Below the pieces are notes generated by a model. It saw nothing but the letters and a program-made list of their open reading frames with translations. It made no database searches and had not been told where the DNA came from. From Ascochyta rabiei (lineage: Eukaryota; Ascomycota; Dothideomycetes; Pleosporales; Didymellaceae), in contig NC_082405.1 of NCBI RefSeq assembly GCF_004011695.2, positions 3,037,001 to 3,101,000 on the forward strand: 64,000 nt of DNA. The letters are read 5' to 3'. Position numbers and translations under genes: made by a program. Positions 33,437-46,020 of the stretch are shown here, one piece after another. Position 1 is the first letter of the stretch; each line of letters starts with the position of its first letter.

Positions 33437-36400
33437 TTAGTCGTCCTCATCGGAGAAGACCTCCTCACCACGCTTGCGGCGGGCCATGCGGTCCTTCTTC
33501 TTCTATAGGGGAGTCAGCAAATGTCGATCTCACGTCAGGTGGGGGTGAATCGTACCTTGCGCATCTCGCTGGAAGTGAGCTTCTTCTTCTTCTCGGTGGC
33601 AGCCTAAGGAAAACGTTAGCCAATGTAATGTTAATCCGGGGATATGGGGGGTCTAACAATCTTGTTGCCCATAGCGTCGAACTGTGATGGCGTTAGCTTA
33701 TGTTTATGGAAGCAGGATTGAATGCACTGACCTTCTCTTCCTCCTCACCCTTCTCGGTGAGACGGGGACCGGCACCCTGACCCTGGACCCAGTTGTGGCC
33801 GGAAGGAGTCATCTTGCCGTCAAGAACAGCCCAGACTTCCTCAGTGAGGTTCTTGGTGAACTCAGCGGAGTGAGTGATGATGATAACACCACCCTCGAAG
33901 GACTTGATGGCCTTGGAAAGGGCACCGAGAGAGTCACGGTCGAGGTAGTTGGTGGGCTCGTCGAGGACGATCAAGTGGGGGCGCTGCCACGAGCAAGCGG
34001 CAAGGACAACCTTGACACGCTGACCACCGGACAGACCACGCATACGCGAGTGAGAAACGAGCTCAGCGTCGAGACCGAAGTTGGCGCAGTGAGACTCGAT
34101 CTCCTTACGGACCAGAGGACGGAACTGACCGCTGGCAAGAGCCTCCTTCTGATCGACATCGGCGACCATCTTGGAGTGGGAAGCCATGATCTCAGTACGG
34201 GGGATCCAGGCGTTGTCAGCAGACATCATAGGTGTCCACCTCTCGTTCTTCATGCCGACGTTCTCTCCGATAGCGAACGAACACTCGTACTCGTACGAGT
34301 TCTTGAACTTTCTGCGGGAGTTGATACCAATGACACGACGCTGGGTACCCTCGATACGGTAGATCTTGTCCATGGCCTTCTCATCTTCATCGGTGATGAT
34401 CTTGTTGGCACGGTCCATGGTCTCACGGTCCTCACCAGTCTGGAAACGCCACTGGATGTACTCGGAAGGAGTCTTGTCGAGGTGGTGATCGATATGGGCG
34501 AAAGCGTGTTGCTTAATGTAGGCGATACGGATGTTCTCGTGGTGGTAGATCTCACCAGAGGTAGGGACAAGCTCACCAGTCAGGACGTTGACAAGAGTGG
34601 ACTTTCCGGCACCGTTGGGACCAATGACAGCAATACGGGAAGAAAGCGAGCACTGGAAGGTGATGTCGGCAATCTGGGGCTTGGAGGTGCCCTCGTACTG
34701 GAAGCTCATGTTGGTGGCACGGAGGATAGCCTTGGCCTTGGTCTTGACACCCTCGAGGAAACCGGGCTCGGGGAACTTGAACTCCATGTCGGAGGCGCTG
34801 AGCTCGTGGTATGACCTGGCAGAGGGCACACGCTTGACGAACTCATCGAGGTTACCGCGGTAACGCTTGAGCTTGAAGCGCTCGTAGTGAACGACGTGCT
34901 GGATGACGTTGTTCAAGAACTTGCTGTCGTGGGAGATGACAATGGATGTGCAAGGAGAGTTGATGAGGTAGTCCTCGAGCCACTTGACGTTCTTGACGTC
35001 CATGTGGTTGGTGGGCTCGTCGAGAAGAAGGATATCGGGCTTCTCAAACACGGCACGGGCAAGCGCAAGCTTCATCTTCCAACCACCGGAGAGGGCAGTG
35101 ATGGGACCCTCGATCTGCTCCTTGGTGAAGCCGAACTCAATGAGAGTCTTCTCGATGTCGGGCTGCTCGTCCTGGATACCAACGTCGCGGAGCTTCTTCA
35201 TGGTCCAGCCGATGACAGTCATCTCAGTATCGGCAGAGTCCAAGTCGTGCTCAACGTAGACAGTCTTGACCTCGTTCTGCTTGGGGAAACCCTCAACCTG
35301 CTCGTTGTTGATGGCGCGCATGAGAGTGGTCTTACCGGAACCGTTGGGTCCGAGAAGACCATAACGCTGACCACGCTTCAGGCGGAGATGGGTCTGGTTG
35401 AGCAGGATCTTAGCACCATAGGCCAAGTTGAATGTGCAGTTGCAAAGGTCCTCGCCTTCCTCCTCATCGGGCTCAGCAACATCCTCAGCAACGGAGGCAG
35501 GCAGAGACTTCTTACGAAGGTTCTCAGTGATATCCTTAGCCTCCTCCTCGCCAACAAGGACAGCGACGAAGGGGCCGGCGTTAGCCTGCCAGTTCAAGCC
35601 CTCGTAGTCCTTCTCGTCGATGAGTTGACCACCGATGGCACCAATGTAGTCGACAACGGGAGTGAATTTGTCGTCGAGCTTGTACTTCGAAGGAAGAACA
35701 GCCTTGAGGTTTCCAGCAATGGTAGAAATGTCACCGTACCTCTCGATCTCGGGGATCTTGCCGTCCTTGACGTGACCGACACGGATGAGGGTGTCGAGAC
35801 CCTGGCGGGTCTTCTCACGAGCCTCGGGGTCAGCGAGGTTGTCGTAGTTCTTCTCAAGAGCGGGCATAAGCTTGGGCAAGAAAGCGGCGACAATCTGGGG
35901 GTCCTCGACAAGCTTGCACATGTTGTCAATGATGACAGCGGTCTTACGCTTGATGGCAGTCTCGCGCTCAACGAGACCACGCTCAAGAAGAGGGACCATG
36001 ATAGCCAGGGTAGGCTCGTGAACGTCAGTGACGAAGGTGGTGGCACCGAGCAAGTGAACAGTCTCGGGGACGTTCTCGGGCTTGGAGATACACTTGATGA
36101 GCTCGGGAATGAAGCGCTCGATATCCTTGTTGGAGATCAAGGCACAGATCTTCTCCATGGTGGCGTAAGCAGCCTTCTTGACCTCAGGCTTGGTGTCCCA
36201 CATGGCACCAGAGATGACGGGGATCAAATCAGGGACACGGAAAGCCATCTGAGCGGGAGCAGAGGCAGCGAGTGTCTCGATGCACTTGAGGTCGGTCATC
36301 TTCTCGGGCCACTTCTGAGCGTTCTCGAGGGAGTGGGAGATGTGGGGGATGATGGCCTTGACGGCGTTGGGGTTGGCGGCGGCAACAATGGCCTCGGCAG

Positions 36401-36842
36401 CGGTCTGAGCAGCGACCTTGACGCCGCTCATCTTGTCACCGACAGCGGCCAGCACGTTCGGCAGAAGGGCGACGAGGTAGGGCTCGACGGCGGCGGAGAC
36501 CTGGGCGTGCTGGGCGATGGCGCGAATGGCATCGAGAGCGCGCTCACGGGCAACGGCATCCTTCTTGTTGCCAAGCTGCTTCTTCAGAAGGTCGACAGCC
36601 CTAGAGAGATGTCAGTATTGGCTTCCGTGTATGTGCAAAGGGAGGGGTTTGACGTACTTGGTGGGGGCATCAGCCTCCTCGATGTCACCGTTGATGAAGG
36701 TGGCAATGGAGCTGGCAGAGGCGTTGATCTCATCCTGGGCCTTGGAGACGGTGAGCTTGCTGAGGAGCTCCTCGAGGACCTTGACGGCCTTGGAGTTCTC
36801 GCTCTTGACGGCCGAGGCGTCGTGAAGCGCAGCAGGAGCCAT
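33437..36842 (-). CDS. tef3: Translation elongation factor 3 (eEF3)
   Basis: Five exons (36658-36842, 33732-36600, 33658-33681, 33556-33603, 33437-33502) give 1063 residues, the normal eEF3 length. eEF3 is a fungal ATPase that helps release deacylated tRNA from the ribosomal E site. A HEAT-repeat N-terminus is followed by two ABC cassettes: [17 protein letters not shown] with [14 protein letters not shown], then [18 protein letters not shown] with [17 protein letters not shown], and a chromodomain-like insert between. The last three exons are very short (8, 16 and 21 residues) and encode the Lys-rich tail ([27 protein letters not shown]) that contacts the ribosome. Codon use is strongly biased, as for a highly expressed gene, and this creates long chance ORFs on the opposite strand. 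Confidence 0.96.
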
Positions 36843-38854
36843 GGTTGGAGTAGTATGTAGTGGTTGAGGGGAAGAAAAAGAGGGCGGCAGTCCTCTTATA
36901 CGGTAAGCGAAGGCGGCGGGGCCTAAAAACCTTTCGGTGAAAAAGTAGACAGAGGTCTACCGGGGTATCAAATCGCACAACGCGAGAAACGTGAAAGACA
37001 GCTATCTCTACAGCTGAATGACACGAGTATTTTTTTTTGGTGGCGGCCACAGAGATTGTGGATGTAGAGCTTGAAGGAACTCGACAGCAGCGCAGTGAGG
37101 GGCTTTTCATATGGTGGGCTGTAGACAAGAATTTCAGTGAAGACCGTGCGCAGATAGGCTAGCGCGTGCGTGGCGCTCCTTCCACAACCGGGCGAAGTTT
37201 GCCCACACGGCCTTCGATTGGTGTTGATCAAAGCCGACACTGCTGAAGTTTTTGCCAGTGCTCCATAATCTCCAGTTATGCTGCTTGCCACCCCGTTTGG
37301 CAGATTGCAAGGCTGGCATATTGTTCATGAGCGGGCATTGTGGCCATATTGCTGCCAGCCCACGTTGTAGCGAGCGAATCCAGTTGTGGCAAAAAATCAA
37401 AAAAATTAAGTACTGGTATGCGCGCTCACCGCCTTCTGTGAGGCTAGCCGCGATATCCCAACCCAACAAACCGAGGGTCGTGGATTATGCAGCACCGAGA
37501 ATCTGCGACTGCGACATTTCCGGTGTCGTCCCTTGCATTGCTGCAGAGGTCGGCGGACCGAGGACTTGCGCCCATGTATCTCCCAGGGATGTGACAGCCT
37601 CCAGCCTTTCACAAGTGCTCGTCAAGGGCAGTACATGCTGCCCTGATTACCCCTCTACGTATGTGGCAGAACACCTGCCGAACGCTATGTAGCCCTGCGC
37701 TACGGCCACCAGCGGAGGGCTTTGGAAGGGCTCTTGTGCGCATTCAAACAGCTACATGTTCTTGCCACCCGATCTGGGCACTTTTGCCGAACGCTCAATC
37801 CAAGACTGCGGTCCGGGTCGCTCAAGATCGGTGGACGATGCAAGGTCTGGCCATTGTCGGTCCTGCCTCTCCCGTACGAGGACACAAGTCATTGCGGCGC
37901 TTGCACTCAACGACCCTCTTTGTCCTTCCGAGCGCTACGCTCAATGGCCGCTCAGGTCTTGTTCCTGCGCCCTTCTAGCGCCCCTTCAATTCGACGCAGA
38001 CCAGCGCCCGTACTTTGTGTGTGATGTCCATGCCGCCCCCGTCTTTACGCGCATCACAGGCCTGATCATCCACGAAGTCTTTGCGTGTGGCTACCCCTCT
38101 GATTCCTCACAACAGCGCCAGCTCTGGCTCTTGAGCTTGCGCCACGGATCGCCCTTGCCGTGGTAGCACAGGGCGTTGAGCAGCATTCACGCATACGCTC
38201 CTTATCGATATACCCCAGAGTTCCTCCGCAAAAAATCGAATTCTCCACCGGGCGCTTGCACTGATCCGTCCTGTGTAGTATGACTTGCATGTGAGCTGGC
38301 ACATTATCTGCAGCGTCGGCAAAGATATTGAGTTGGGCTAGTGACAAGCTGCTGCTAACTCCATGTTCTTGTCAAGCTCACTCCCATTTCGCAGAAAAGC
38401 TCAGATGCAAGTGTCTTCTCTCTACATTGTGTAAGTCACGCAGAAGACTTTACAGAAGCACCACAAGTCTACAAGTGCTTAGAGGGACATGATTTGCTTC
38501 AATCCTGTAAAATGTCTCTGCGTCCGGTGTGGTCATGCTGGTACTTTGAGTTACCATAGAGTCTGAACTGATGTCCATTGTTGCGGACACAAGATTGGTT
38601 GTCTAAAGGCCGAAATTGAGCTTTGCTGTCGCCAACACGAGGTTTGTCAGTGAAATCAGGATGCACGGTTGCAGAATAATCTTGTAAAGGAAGGAAACAA
38701 ATTTAGCCTCGCCCCTAGTTCCTCGAACAGAATGCGTTCAGCACAGTGGTACAAGGTTCACGTTCAATGCTCAGCAAAAGCACTGATATTCTCCAGGATA
38801 TTCTGTATTGGTCTGCTCGATGCTGGTGATTTTCTAAAGATCAAACACAGCCCA
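36843..38854. other. Intergenic, eEF3 promoter to PLP-enzyme 3' end
   Basis: About 2 kb without a supported gene. TATAAG on the minus strand at 36895-36900 could serve eEF3. ORFs at 37252-38166 overlap in three frames and lack domains. Confidence 0.45.
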
Positions 38855-40405
38855 TCAATTATCTCCAAGCCCCTCAGCCCACTCGCCCTTGTTAGCCCTC
38901 TCGCACAGCTCTTTTAACAACGGCGCCGCAGTCTCAAAGTCACTGAGCTCTAGATACACCTGTCCGCTCAGCCTCACCCACCACGCACTGCCGTAGAAGA
39001 TCGTCTGCAGGAACGTGTTGTAGTCATCAAGCAACTTCCTGGCCAGCCATCCGGTAACTTCCCCACCCACCTGGTCTTTTCCGAGCCCGATCGTATCGCC
39101 TGTCTGCTGTGCCTTGACAACCTCGATCGGCAAGCGCACCATTGCCATGCAGCACTGGCTCAGCGTTTTGGTTTTGTTATCCATCATCTCCGTGCCCAGG
39201 CTCTTAGCGAGGAGGCGCCCAGCATCCTGAGCGAGCGCAGTACAGTACTCAATGATGACCTTTTCTCCGCCGAGGTCCTTGCGCCATTCCAGTGCTTTGG
39301 GAATGCACAGGTACGGGGAGCTGTCGATGGTACCCACGAATTCGAAGTTGCCAATGTACTCGGACTCCACGTCACCGCCAAATGCACCCTTTGGGTTGAT
39401 AGAGTTAGGGACCGAGGCTGAGGTCTTGAATCCCCAGGAGGTTGGAAGGGTGGACCGGATGAGATGCTGGTTGCGCACCGGGACGTAGAGTATTGCACAG
39501 CCGCGGGGGACGTGCAGCCACCTATGTCATTTGTTAGCCTGATATCATCATGAGGCGAGATAGGGGGAGGTACTCACTTGTGGCAGTTGCTCAAGAAGAA
39601 ATCCGGATCCAACTTCCCGACATCCACCTCCAAATGCCCGATCGCATGCGCCCCGTCCACAAGGCTCAATACCCCCAACTCTTTACAGGCCTGAGTCAAG
39701 CGCTGAAACGGTACGAGTACACCTGGCATACTGACCACGGTGTCGAAGACGGCGATCTTGACTTTACCTCCAGCATCTTCCACCTCTCGAACCTTCTGCC
39801 TGAATGCTGCAACGAGCCAGTCGTCTTCAACTGGATACGTATACTCCAGCTTCACGCTCTTCGCCGGAGTCGTCTCGGTGATGTATTGGATCGTCGTGCC
39901 ACATGCTTTGTAGATGGTAGCGAAGTACAGTATGTGGTCACCTTCGGCAAAAGTGAGGTTGCGAAGGATAGTATTGACTGCAGTCGTGGCATTCGGAACG
40001 AAGACTACAGTTTTCGGAGGGGCTTTGATGAGTTCCGTAACAGCTATGCGAGACTCGTTGAGGTGCACTGGGTACTTGTAGCGGATGAAATCGTCTGGCC
40101 GCGCTTCTGCCGCATCTTGGAAACAATGCAGGGCTTCTTTCACTTGGCGTGGATAGGTACCAAAGGAGCCTGGTTGATGTTAGATGGGACCAAGGTAGAG
40201 CCGGCTGCTGCCCATGACATTGAGGCATGACCAGAATATTGTCATCTCAAAACTGCCATACCGCTCCCCTCTTCTGTATAGAAGGCAACCTCGGACACGA
40301 CCTACCATGGTTCAGATTCAGATACCCTTCTCCAAACAAAAACTCCTTCTCCCTCAATTCTTTCCCAAACTTGACTCCATTCCTGGACCTCACGGGTAGT
40401 GACAT
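38855..40405 (-). CDS. PLP-dependent class-V aminotransferase-like enzyme (isopenicillin N epimerase/cysteine desulfhydrase-like)
   Basis: Exons 40306-40405, 39578-40169 and 38855-39521 give 452 residues. Start MSLPVRSRNGVKFGKELREK leads to YLNLNHGSFGTYPRQV, the substrate-pocket opening of this family, rebuilt across a 136-bp intron. PLP-site features: LSLVDGAHAIGHLEVDV (Asp contacting the pyridine N) and SNCHKWLHVPRG, whose Lys forms the Schiff base and is split by the second intron (AA|G). Relatives include isopenicillin N epimerase, ergothioneine C-S lyase and cysteine desulfhydrase. The substrate here is not determined, and I see no ergothioneine or beta-lactam genes nearby. Confidence 0.87.
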
Positions 40406-40906
40406 GGTATCTGCTGTGATCGAGCCGGCCCGGTTCTGTAAATGTTGCTGCGATATGCGATGCTACTGTTCGGAAGTGACGATTCAAAACCTCTATTTGT
40501 ATACCCTTATGATTGACTCAATGCTTTATAATCGTATATCAGTCATACTTGGAGATTGCGTAGGGCGTATTGTTCACCGACGTACCGGGCTAACTGGCGA
40601 ATCAGCGTTGAGCAAGTACGAATGGCGTGACGGGAGCCAATGAGATGAGCGCCTCGGCTACTGAAGTGCACTTGGCACTGGTACGTGAGTCCTACATGGC
40701 GACAACTTTGCTTAAGATGAGTACACTTCATAGTTGCTTCCTGGTGAAGGTATATAGATATTTGATTCTGCGTCGTCCAACTCATCTCTGCTCGATGCTT
40801 TACCATTCCCATTGCGATATTCATTCTCGTTGCATCGCCAGGATGGTGAATTATGTACAATATCTATAGAAAAGAGGACTCGTAATGAACGTTGTGCGTG
40901 ACGGTA
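40406..40906. other. Intergenic between two minus-strand genes
   Basis: About 500 bp: promoter of the PLP-enzyme gene and 3' UTR of the next gene. No other feature is seen. Confidence 0.45.
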
Positions 40907-41987
40907 TTAGATTGTGCGCACGCCTCTGGCCTTCTCGGCGTTCATGCGTCTCCTATACTGGTCGCGGAACTGAATGCGACCGTATGTGCCCAAGCCAACT
41001 GAGAGGATAAAGAACACGGACCAGATACCTGTTACAAGCAAGCCGATAGGGAAGAAGGCGAGAGCGGTGCCAGGCACGACGAAGGGAGCAGCCAGAAACG
41101 CAGCAGAAGTAGCTGCTGCTGCGGCGGTGGGATCAGCGTTCGAGGGTGCGTTTGCATCGGCTTTTTGAGCAAAGACGCCGTTGACGAAACTCGCCTCCTT
41201 GTTAGAGAGCGTGGTGGTGACGTCTGCGTTGGTGGAAGGGTTCCGCGCAGCAAGGTCGATTTGAGGGACGAGCAGCGGCTGAAGAGCTTCTCTGTGGACT
41301 GGGTTAGCCGACGTTTGCTTGGCAAAGTCTGGAGTATGCTTACTGTGTCATAGCCGGGCCCATCAGATTGGAGTTGATCTTGCCAACATACATAAGCGTC
41401 TTCAATTCGACCATGCCGGAAATTGTCTGTCGCTTGACCAATGTTCCGTCGCTCCACCTAGCGCGTGCTCGTTCTTCGCTGACCTCCCGCTTCGTATTGT
41501 TCATGTTCATGGCCTGTACCGTAGCACCAAGATACGATAATGTCATACTGACTTCGGCAGCAGTGACGCTCTGCCAAGGGTCGACAGGCGCCGAGACATT
41601 GTACATTCGGAGCTCGGCTTGGAAGACACCGGTCGACTTGTCGAGGAAAGGCACGTTGTAGCAGACGGCAATACCACTTGGATTCGAGGCTTGGCCGTTG
41701 AGGTTTCCCAGTGTCTTCATGCATGCTGCTCGCGTCTGTTCCTCCCACTTCTGCAGATCCGCTTTCGATGCATCCCCAGACGCCGGTGTCAATGCAGCTA
41801 AAGGGGCGGTGTCTGCGGCGTTTGCATCTTGTCGTTGCGTGAGAGTGGCGAGAAGCCCAGCGTCCCGCCGAAGTACCTCCTCCAGATCCTCGCCTCGTCG
41901 CAACACGCCGTTAACATCGCCAAGCTTGAGGGCAGCTGCGTGTCCAGCAGCGAGCAAGCCGCCCAGCACAACACTCTTGAAGAACAT
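40907..41987 (-). CDS. Secretory-pathway protein with C-terminal membrane anchor, unknown function
   Basis: Exons 41344-41987 and 40907-41291 give 342 residues. A signal peptide (MFFKSVVLGGLLAAGHAAA) is followed by a Cys-containing lumenal domain (ACMKTLGNL, GIAVCYNVPFLD, potential N-glycosylation at NVSA and NNTK). A Pro/Ala-rich stretch and a C-terminal double hydrophobic stretch (FLAAPFVVPGTALAFFPIGL, LLVTGIWSVFFILSVGLG) come next, then a short basic tail. The two Cys could form one disulfide. It looks like a surface or endomembrane protein restricted to filamentous ascomycetes. I recognise no named family. Confidence 0.75.
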
Positions 41988-44049
41988 TGTAGAAACTGAT
42001 ATTAGGTACGAAGGTTTGATTAAACGTGTTAGTATGAAGTCACAGCGCCGGCCAGCAGCGTACTAGAAGAGAGTGCCTAGCAGCGAGAGCTTGGAAAAGA
42101 GAGAAGAAGTGAAGAGTGGAAACGCCTCATGAGAAACCAGCTCTACATGTGATTCATTAGTAGCAGGAACCTGGTACAAACGTGAAGAACAAAGTGGCTC
42201 AGCGGTGAAAGACGGAACCGCGCGGTCTTGGTGTGTCCGACGGTGGATTCCTGATGGTGTGACTCCGTCATCGCAGTCCTACTGGAGGAGCAACACCAAG
42301 CCGAGACGTAAATGCCATGACAGTGATGAGACCGGTACTGCTCGAGTCTGCGGCAGGTGACACGGAATCTTTCTATGCGTTCGTCCAGTAGCGTCTAAGA
42401 ATAAGCTCAACTGAGGAGATTGGAGACTCCACTGGCGGAGACCAACCAGATGTTTCTTCGAGGCCGATCGGTCTGGGAATGCGACCGGAGCGGGCATGAC
42501 GATATTGTGCCCCTTGAGACAATTAGTGTTGAGGCTCTGTGTCGTTGAGCACAGACGATGTTAGAGGCGCTTGGCAGGCCAGCGCATCGTAGCCAATCAG
42601 CGCCGCGTCTGCCATTTCTACCGAGCTCTTCCGAATGCATGGTTTCACCCTCACACATCTTCCTTGAACCCCGTTGTACGCGCCACCCTCGTCTCAAGGC
42701 AGTTGAGCCACTGCAGCAATGACCGTCATGTCATGGAGGTTTCCTCAGTGCCAATCTCCGCTGTCAGGCATTCTTGGCTTCCTAGATCAGATGTCAACTC
42801 CTCTCGAGACAAATTTCAGTGCGAAGCCTGCCTATGCAAAAGAGACGAGCACGCAGGCTAGTGCTCTGGAGTCTTTGACATGATGGATATGTGGTGGTGA
42901 GGCAGGACGCGTTCAGACCGCGAGTTCGTGGCTGCTCTTGATCAGTGCACAGATGCAACCCAAGTGTTTGTTCATCCACCCTCTGACCTTTCACTCGCGT
43001 CCACATCGTAAAGCCGCAGTCGTACATCCACTTCGAGATTAGGTCCACCGACATGGTCTGTCCGGCGGTTCAGCCGAGCATGCGATTCGGACATTTCACC
43101 CCGCCGGTGATTAAGCGCTGCCGCCTGAGCATGGACTTCCATCGTACACACAACACCCATGTGCTGATGAGCGTCGCAAAATCATTTCTTCATTTCGACA
43201 CACTAAGAGCAAAAAGTTAAACTAACTACGGGCCCGTACCCACACTCGTGGAGACGCATGCTCTACCCGCCCGTTAGGTGCCGAGGAGATACGGTGAGCA
43301 GGTGACGCTGGACATCGTGGCTTAGTCTTTCTGGATCAGCAAGCAACCGTTACCCAGGAGGGCCTCCAGTTGGCTCGCCGGTACTTATGATGTATTCTGC
43401 GTCCGCGAAGCAGGCCGGTCCTGTACTTAATCAGGCTCGAGCTCGTGACACCGCAGCCTTGATCCTGCAGCAAAGCGGCAGCCTCATCCACCACCGACCA
43501 ATAACGGTTGCGGCAGAAAGACCCTCGGGACGGCTCGCGCGCTACACACGAGGTCCCTGGGTGATCTGGCACCATATGGGATTGCTTCACTGCGAACCTA
43601 TGCACAAGCTGTACTGTTACGCAAGAGGCGAGTCTCAGGTGGCCACGTTCGCTTGCATATGACTATTCCGCAAGGGTGCGATGGTGCCCAGTTTGCATTC
43701 GCCCAACACACATACCTAAGGCCATATATTGTGAACCTCTACTAATGTGGCACAAATGCGGGCGACTCGCTGCCAACACATCAGAGGCCTCTGCGTTGTT
43801 GATGGAAGTAGGCCTTACATTGCCCCGGATCAAGTCGGCTGGTACTTCTGCTGACGACTGAGGCCTCTGCGCGCGACCTCTGTTCATTGTCTGCTCTTAC
43901 GTTTGCGTTTCCAATCAACACCACTTTTGATCGTCGTTCATGTTTACTGCTGACGCCTGAGCTACCGGCTGCTACCATCACCACGCGTGTTGGTGTTGCA
44001 TCGTCGCTCATTCGAGCCACTCGTTATAGCGTCTGCTCTGTTGCCAACA
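41988..44049. other. Intergenic between divergent genes
   Basis: About 2 kb between the membrane-anchored unknown (-) and the pseudokinase (+). No domain-bearing ORF, RNA gene or strong repeat is seen. The long + ORF at 43887-44705 is mostly a frame shadow of the kinase N-terminus. Confidence 0.45.
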
Positions 44050-46020
44050 ATGGCGAATTCTTCAAACTCGCCATGGCGCACGCCATCTGGGGATTACCAC
44101 AAGCCCCAATACAGTTTGTCGCACACGATATCTATGGTCAACCTGCACGAGGAGCCAACCTGGTACAATCGAGGACCTTCTTCTCCAACATCCTCTTCTG
44201 TCTCGACGTCTACCAGTCGAAGTACCACTCCAACTACCACGAACAACAACCCGTGGTCGAACGTCATGACAAGTCCAAGTTCAGTCGCTTCGAGCAAATC
44301 GCCCAAGTCCTCACCCAAAAACAGCCCGAATCGTACCCCGCCATATACAAGTCGATCAACCACACCAACACCGATTGCGCCCCAACCTCTGCGGCCCATG
44401 AATTCAATCGCCGGGTTTGTTCCGGTTTCGCCAAATGGAGAGTTATTCCAAAACATCGAATTCCCTGCGTCGCCAATGCCACCCTTCCCCGGTTCCCCAA
44501 ATCCTTATCGCCAGTCCGTCGCTCCTGTGACTCCGTTAGTGCATGGCTTCATCAACACCTCCGTTCTGTCTTCGCAGGGCCAGTCTCTCTCCGGATGGTT
44601 CTACGACCTCTGTCGAAGACAAGGCTGGGACGCGGGTCAGATCAAGAGGATATGGCAGTGGACGTTGTCGAACCCACGCCTCGCCATACTCCTCTACGTA
44701 TGTGACGACGTGGCTTCATGGCGACAAGCATCGTTCTTCGACCTGAGAGACGAGAGCTTGCCTTTTCCCGAGGACCGGCTCCAGGGCATTGTAGCAGACG
44801 CCCGTAAAGTCGTGGAGGAGCAGTGGCGCGCAACGTCCAAGGAGATGCCGATGAACGGAGGCCACATGGACTTTGTCGCGCGTGAGAGCGTGCCTTTGCA
44901 ATCCGAAAAGGTCATGCGCACCTCGAAAAACTCGGAGAAGAGTGTCGACCGTGTGCGAATGTTGGGCAGCAGCGACGATCGTGTCCTGGTGCGAAAGCGC
45001 TTTGTCACGACTCGCCCGTCCCAGAAGACTGCTCTACTGGAACAGATCACCAAGTTCAAGCAGCTCGAAAACAAGAGCATAGCAAAACTACTCTGCTCGT
45101 ACGCGCAGCCGAGTCATGTGGGTATTGTGGTAGAGAGAGCACAATGCAGCCTCGACGAGTATCTGGCAGTGCCGGGAAACGAGCCTGCTCGCTCTCGCAT
45201 ATTGGTAGACTGGATGTACGACCTTGCATCCGCGATCGAGTACCTCCACTCGCAGTCCATCTGTCATCGTAGCATTCGACCACGGAAGATGTTAGTCGAC
45301 GGCGCTCGCATACTGCTCGCACCGTTTGAGATTGGACACAACATGGATACACTCAGCCCGACCATGGCAACATCGCAACGGCTGGATCAGCTGCACACGT
45401 ACTTTCAGGACCAAACATACATATACGCAGCGCCAGAGGCGATAGTGTCGCGCGGCAAGCGGCCGGCCGACGTCTTCTCGTTGGGGTGCATCTTCCTCAC
45501 CATGCTCACAGTAGCACAAAACCAATCCTTGGCCGCGTTCACGCAGTACAGAGCCGGATCTACGCAGGATGCTTCTTTCCACGCACACCTGGATCGAGTG
45601 GGGAGTTGGCGAAGCAGGCTCGTTGCATCGACCAACGCCAACCTCCGGGCCGGGCTGAATGGCTCTGGGAGAAGATTGAGACAGCTCAAGGCAGAAGCAG
45701 AATGGCTGGGCATCATCGAGAAGATGGTCTTGCCGCGGCCAAAAGAGCGGATCAAGATGGGCGTCATCATGGGCAGTCTGGGGTCGGGCAAGGTCAGCGG
45801 CGGCAGGCGACGAAGTCTGGACGGCGGGGGCTACAGCGGACAGGTGTCCGTCTCGCTGGGCACGGCCAGCTCGCCGGCCAGCACGCTTGTCGATGTCGAG
45901 CCCGAGCCTCTCAGCAGAGCAAAGGCGTCGAGGGCAGCCCCGCGGCGACCCGAGTTGAGCGTGTTCGACGGCTATTTCCAGCAGCAGTCGCGCAAGCTAG
46001 AGCCAGGAGGGGGGTGGTGA
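44050..46020 (+). CDS. Predicted pseudokinase with long Ser/Thr/Pro-rich N-terminus
   Basis: Single exon, 656 residues from MANSSNSPW (the ORF could start at 43987, adding 21). Residues 1-150 are Ser/Thr/Pro-rich and probably disordered. A conserved fungal segment (WFYDLCRRQGWDAGQIKRIW) precedes a kinase fold at about 305-500. The beta-3 Lys is plausible (VLVRKRF). The catalytic loop reads CHRSIRPRKMLV, so HRD has lost its Asp and the metal-binding Asn is Lys. The DFG motif is absent (LLAPFEIG). Yet APE (IYAAPEAI) and DVFSLGCIF are kept. This indicates a structural scaffold that cannot phosphorylate by the usual mechanism. The C-terminus is Gly/Ser-rich. The partner is unknown. Confidence 0.82.
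   Translation: MANSSNSPWRTPSGDYHKPQYSLSHTISMVNLHEEPTWYNRGPSSPTSSSVSTSTSRSTTPTTTNNNPWSNVMTSPSSVASSKSPKSSPKNSPNRTPPYTSRSTTPTPIAPQPLRPMNSIAGFVPVSPNGELFQNIEFPASPMPPFPGSPNPYRQSVAPVTPLVHGFINTSVLSSQGQSLSGWFYDLCRRQGWDAGQIKRIWQWTLSNPRLAILLYVCDDVASWRQASFFDLRDESLPFPEDRLQGIVADARKVVEEQWRATSKEMPMNGGHMDFVARESVPLQSEKVMRTSKNSEKSVDRVRMLGSSDDRVLVRKRFVTTRPSQKTALLEQITKFKQLENKSIAKLLCSYAQPSHVGIVVERAQCSLDEYLAVPGNEPARSRILVDWMYDLASAIEYLHSQSICHRSIRPRKMLVDGARILLAPFEIGHNMDTLSPTMATSQRLDQLHTYFQDQTYIYAAPEAIVSRGKRPADVFSLGCIFLTMLTVAQNQSLAAFTQYRAGSTQDASFHAHLDRVGSWRSRLVASTNANLRAGLNGSGRRLRQLKAEAEWLGIIEKMVLPRPKERIKMGVIMGSLGSGKVSGGRRRSLDGGGYSGQVSVSLGTASSPASTLVDVEPEPLSRAKASRAAPRRPELSVFDGYFQQQSRKLEPGGGW

Noticed and set aside
34887..36860. 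657-codon plus-strand ORF opposite eEF3, and 33684-34814 (376 codons)
   Set aside because: Exact antisense of a highly expressed, codon-biased gene; the translations are Leu/Val/Asp-rich with no domain. They are products of codon bias.
43887..44705. 272-codon plus-strand ORF at the pseudokinase start
   Set aside because: Frame shadow of the Ser/Thr/Pro-rich N-terminus of the kinase-like protein.
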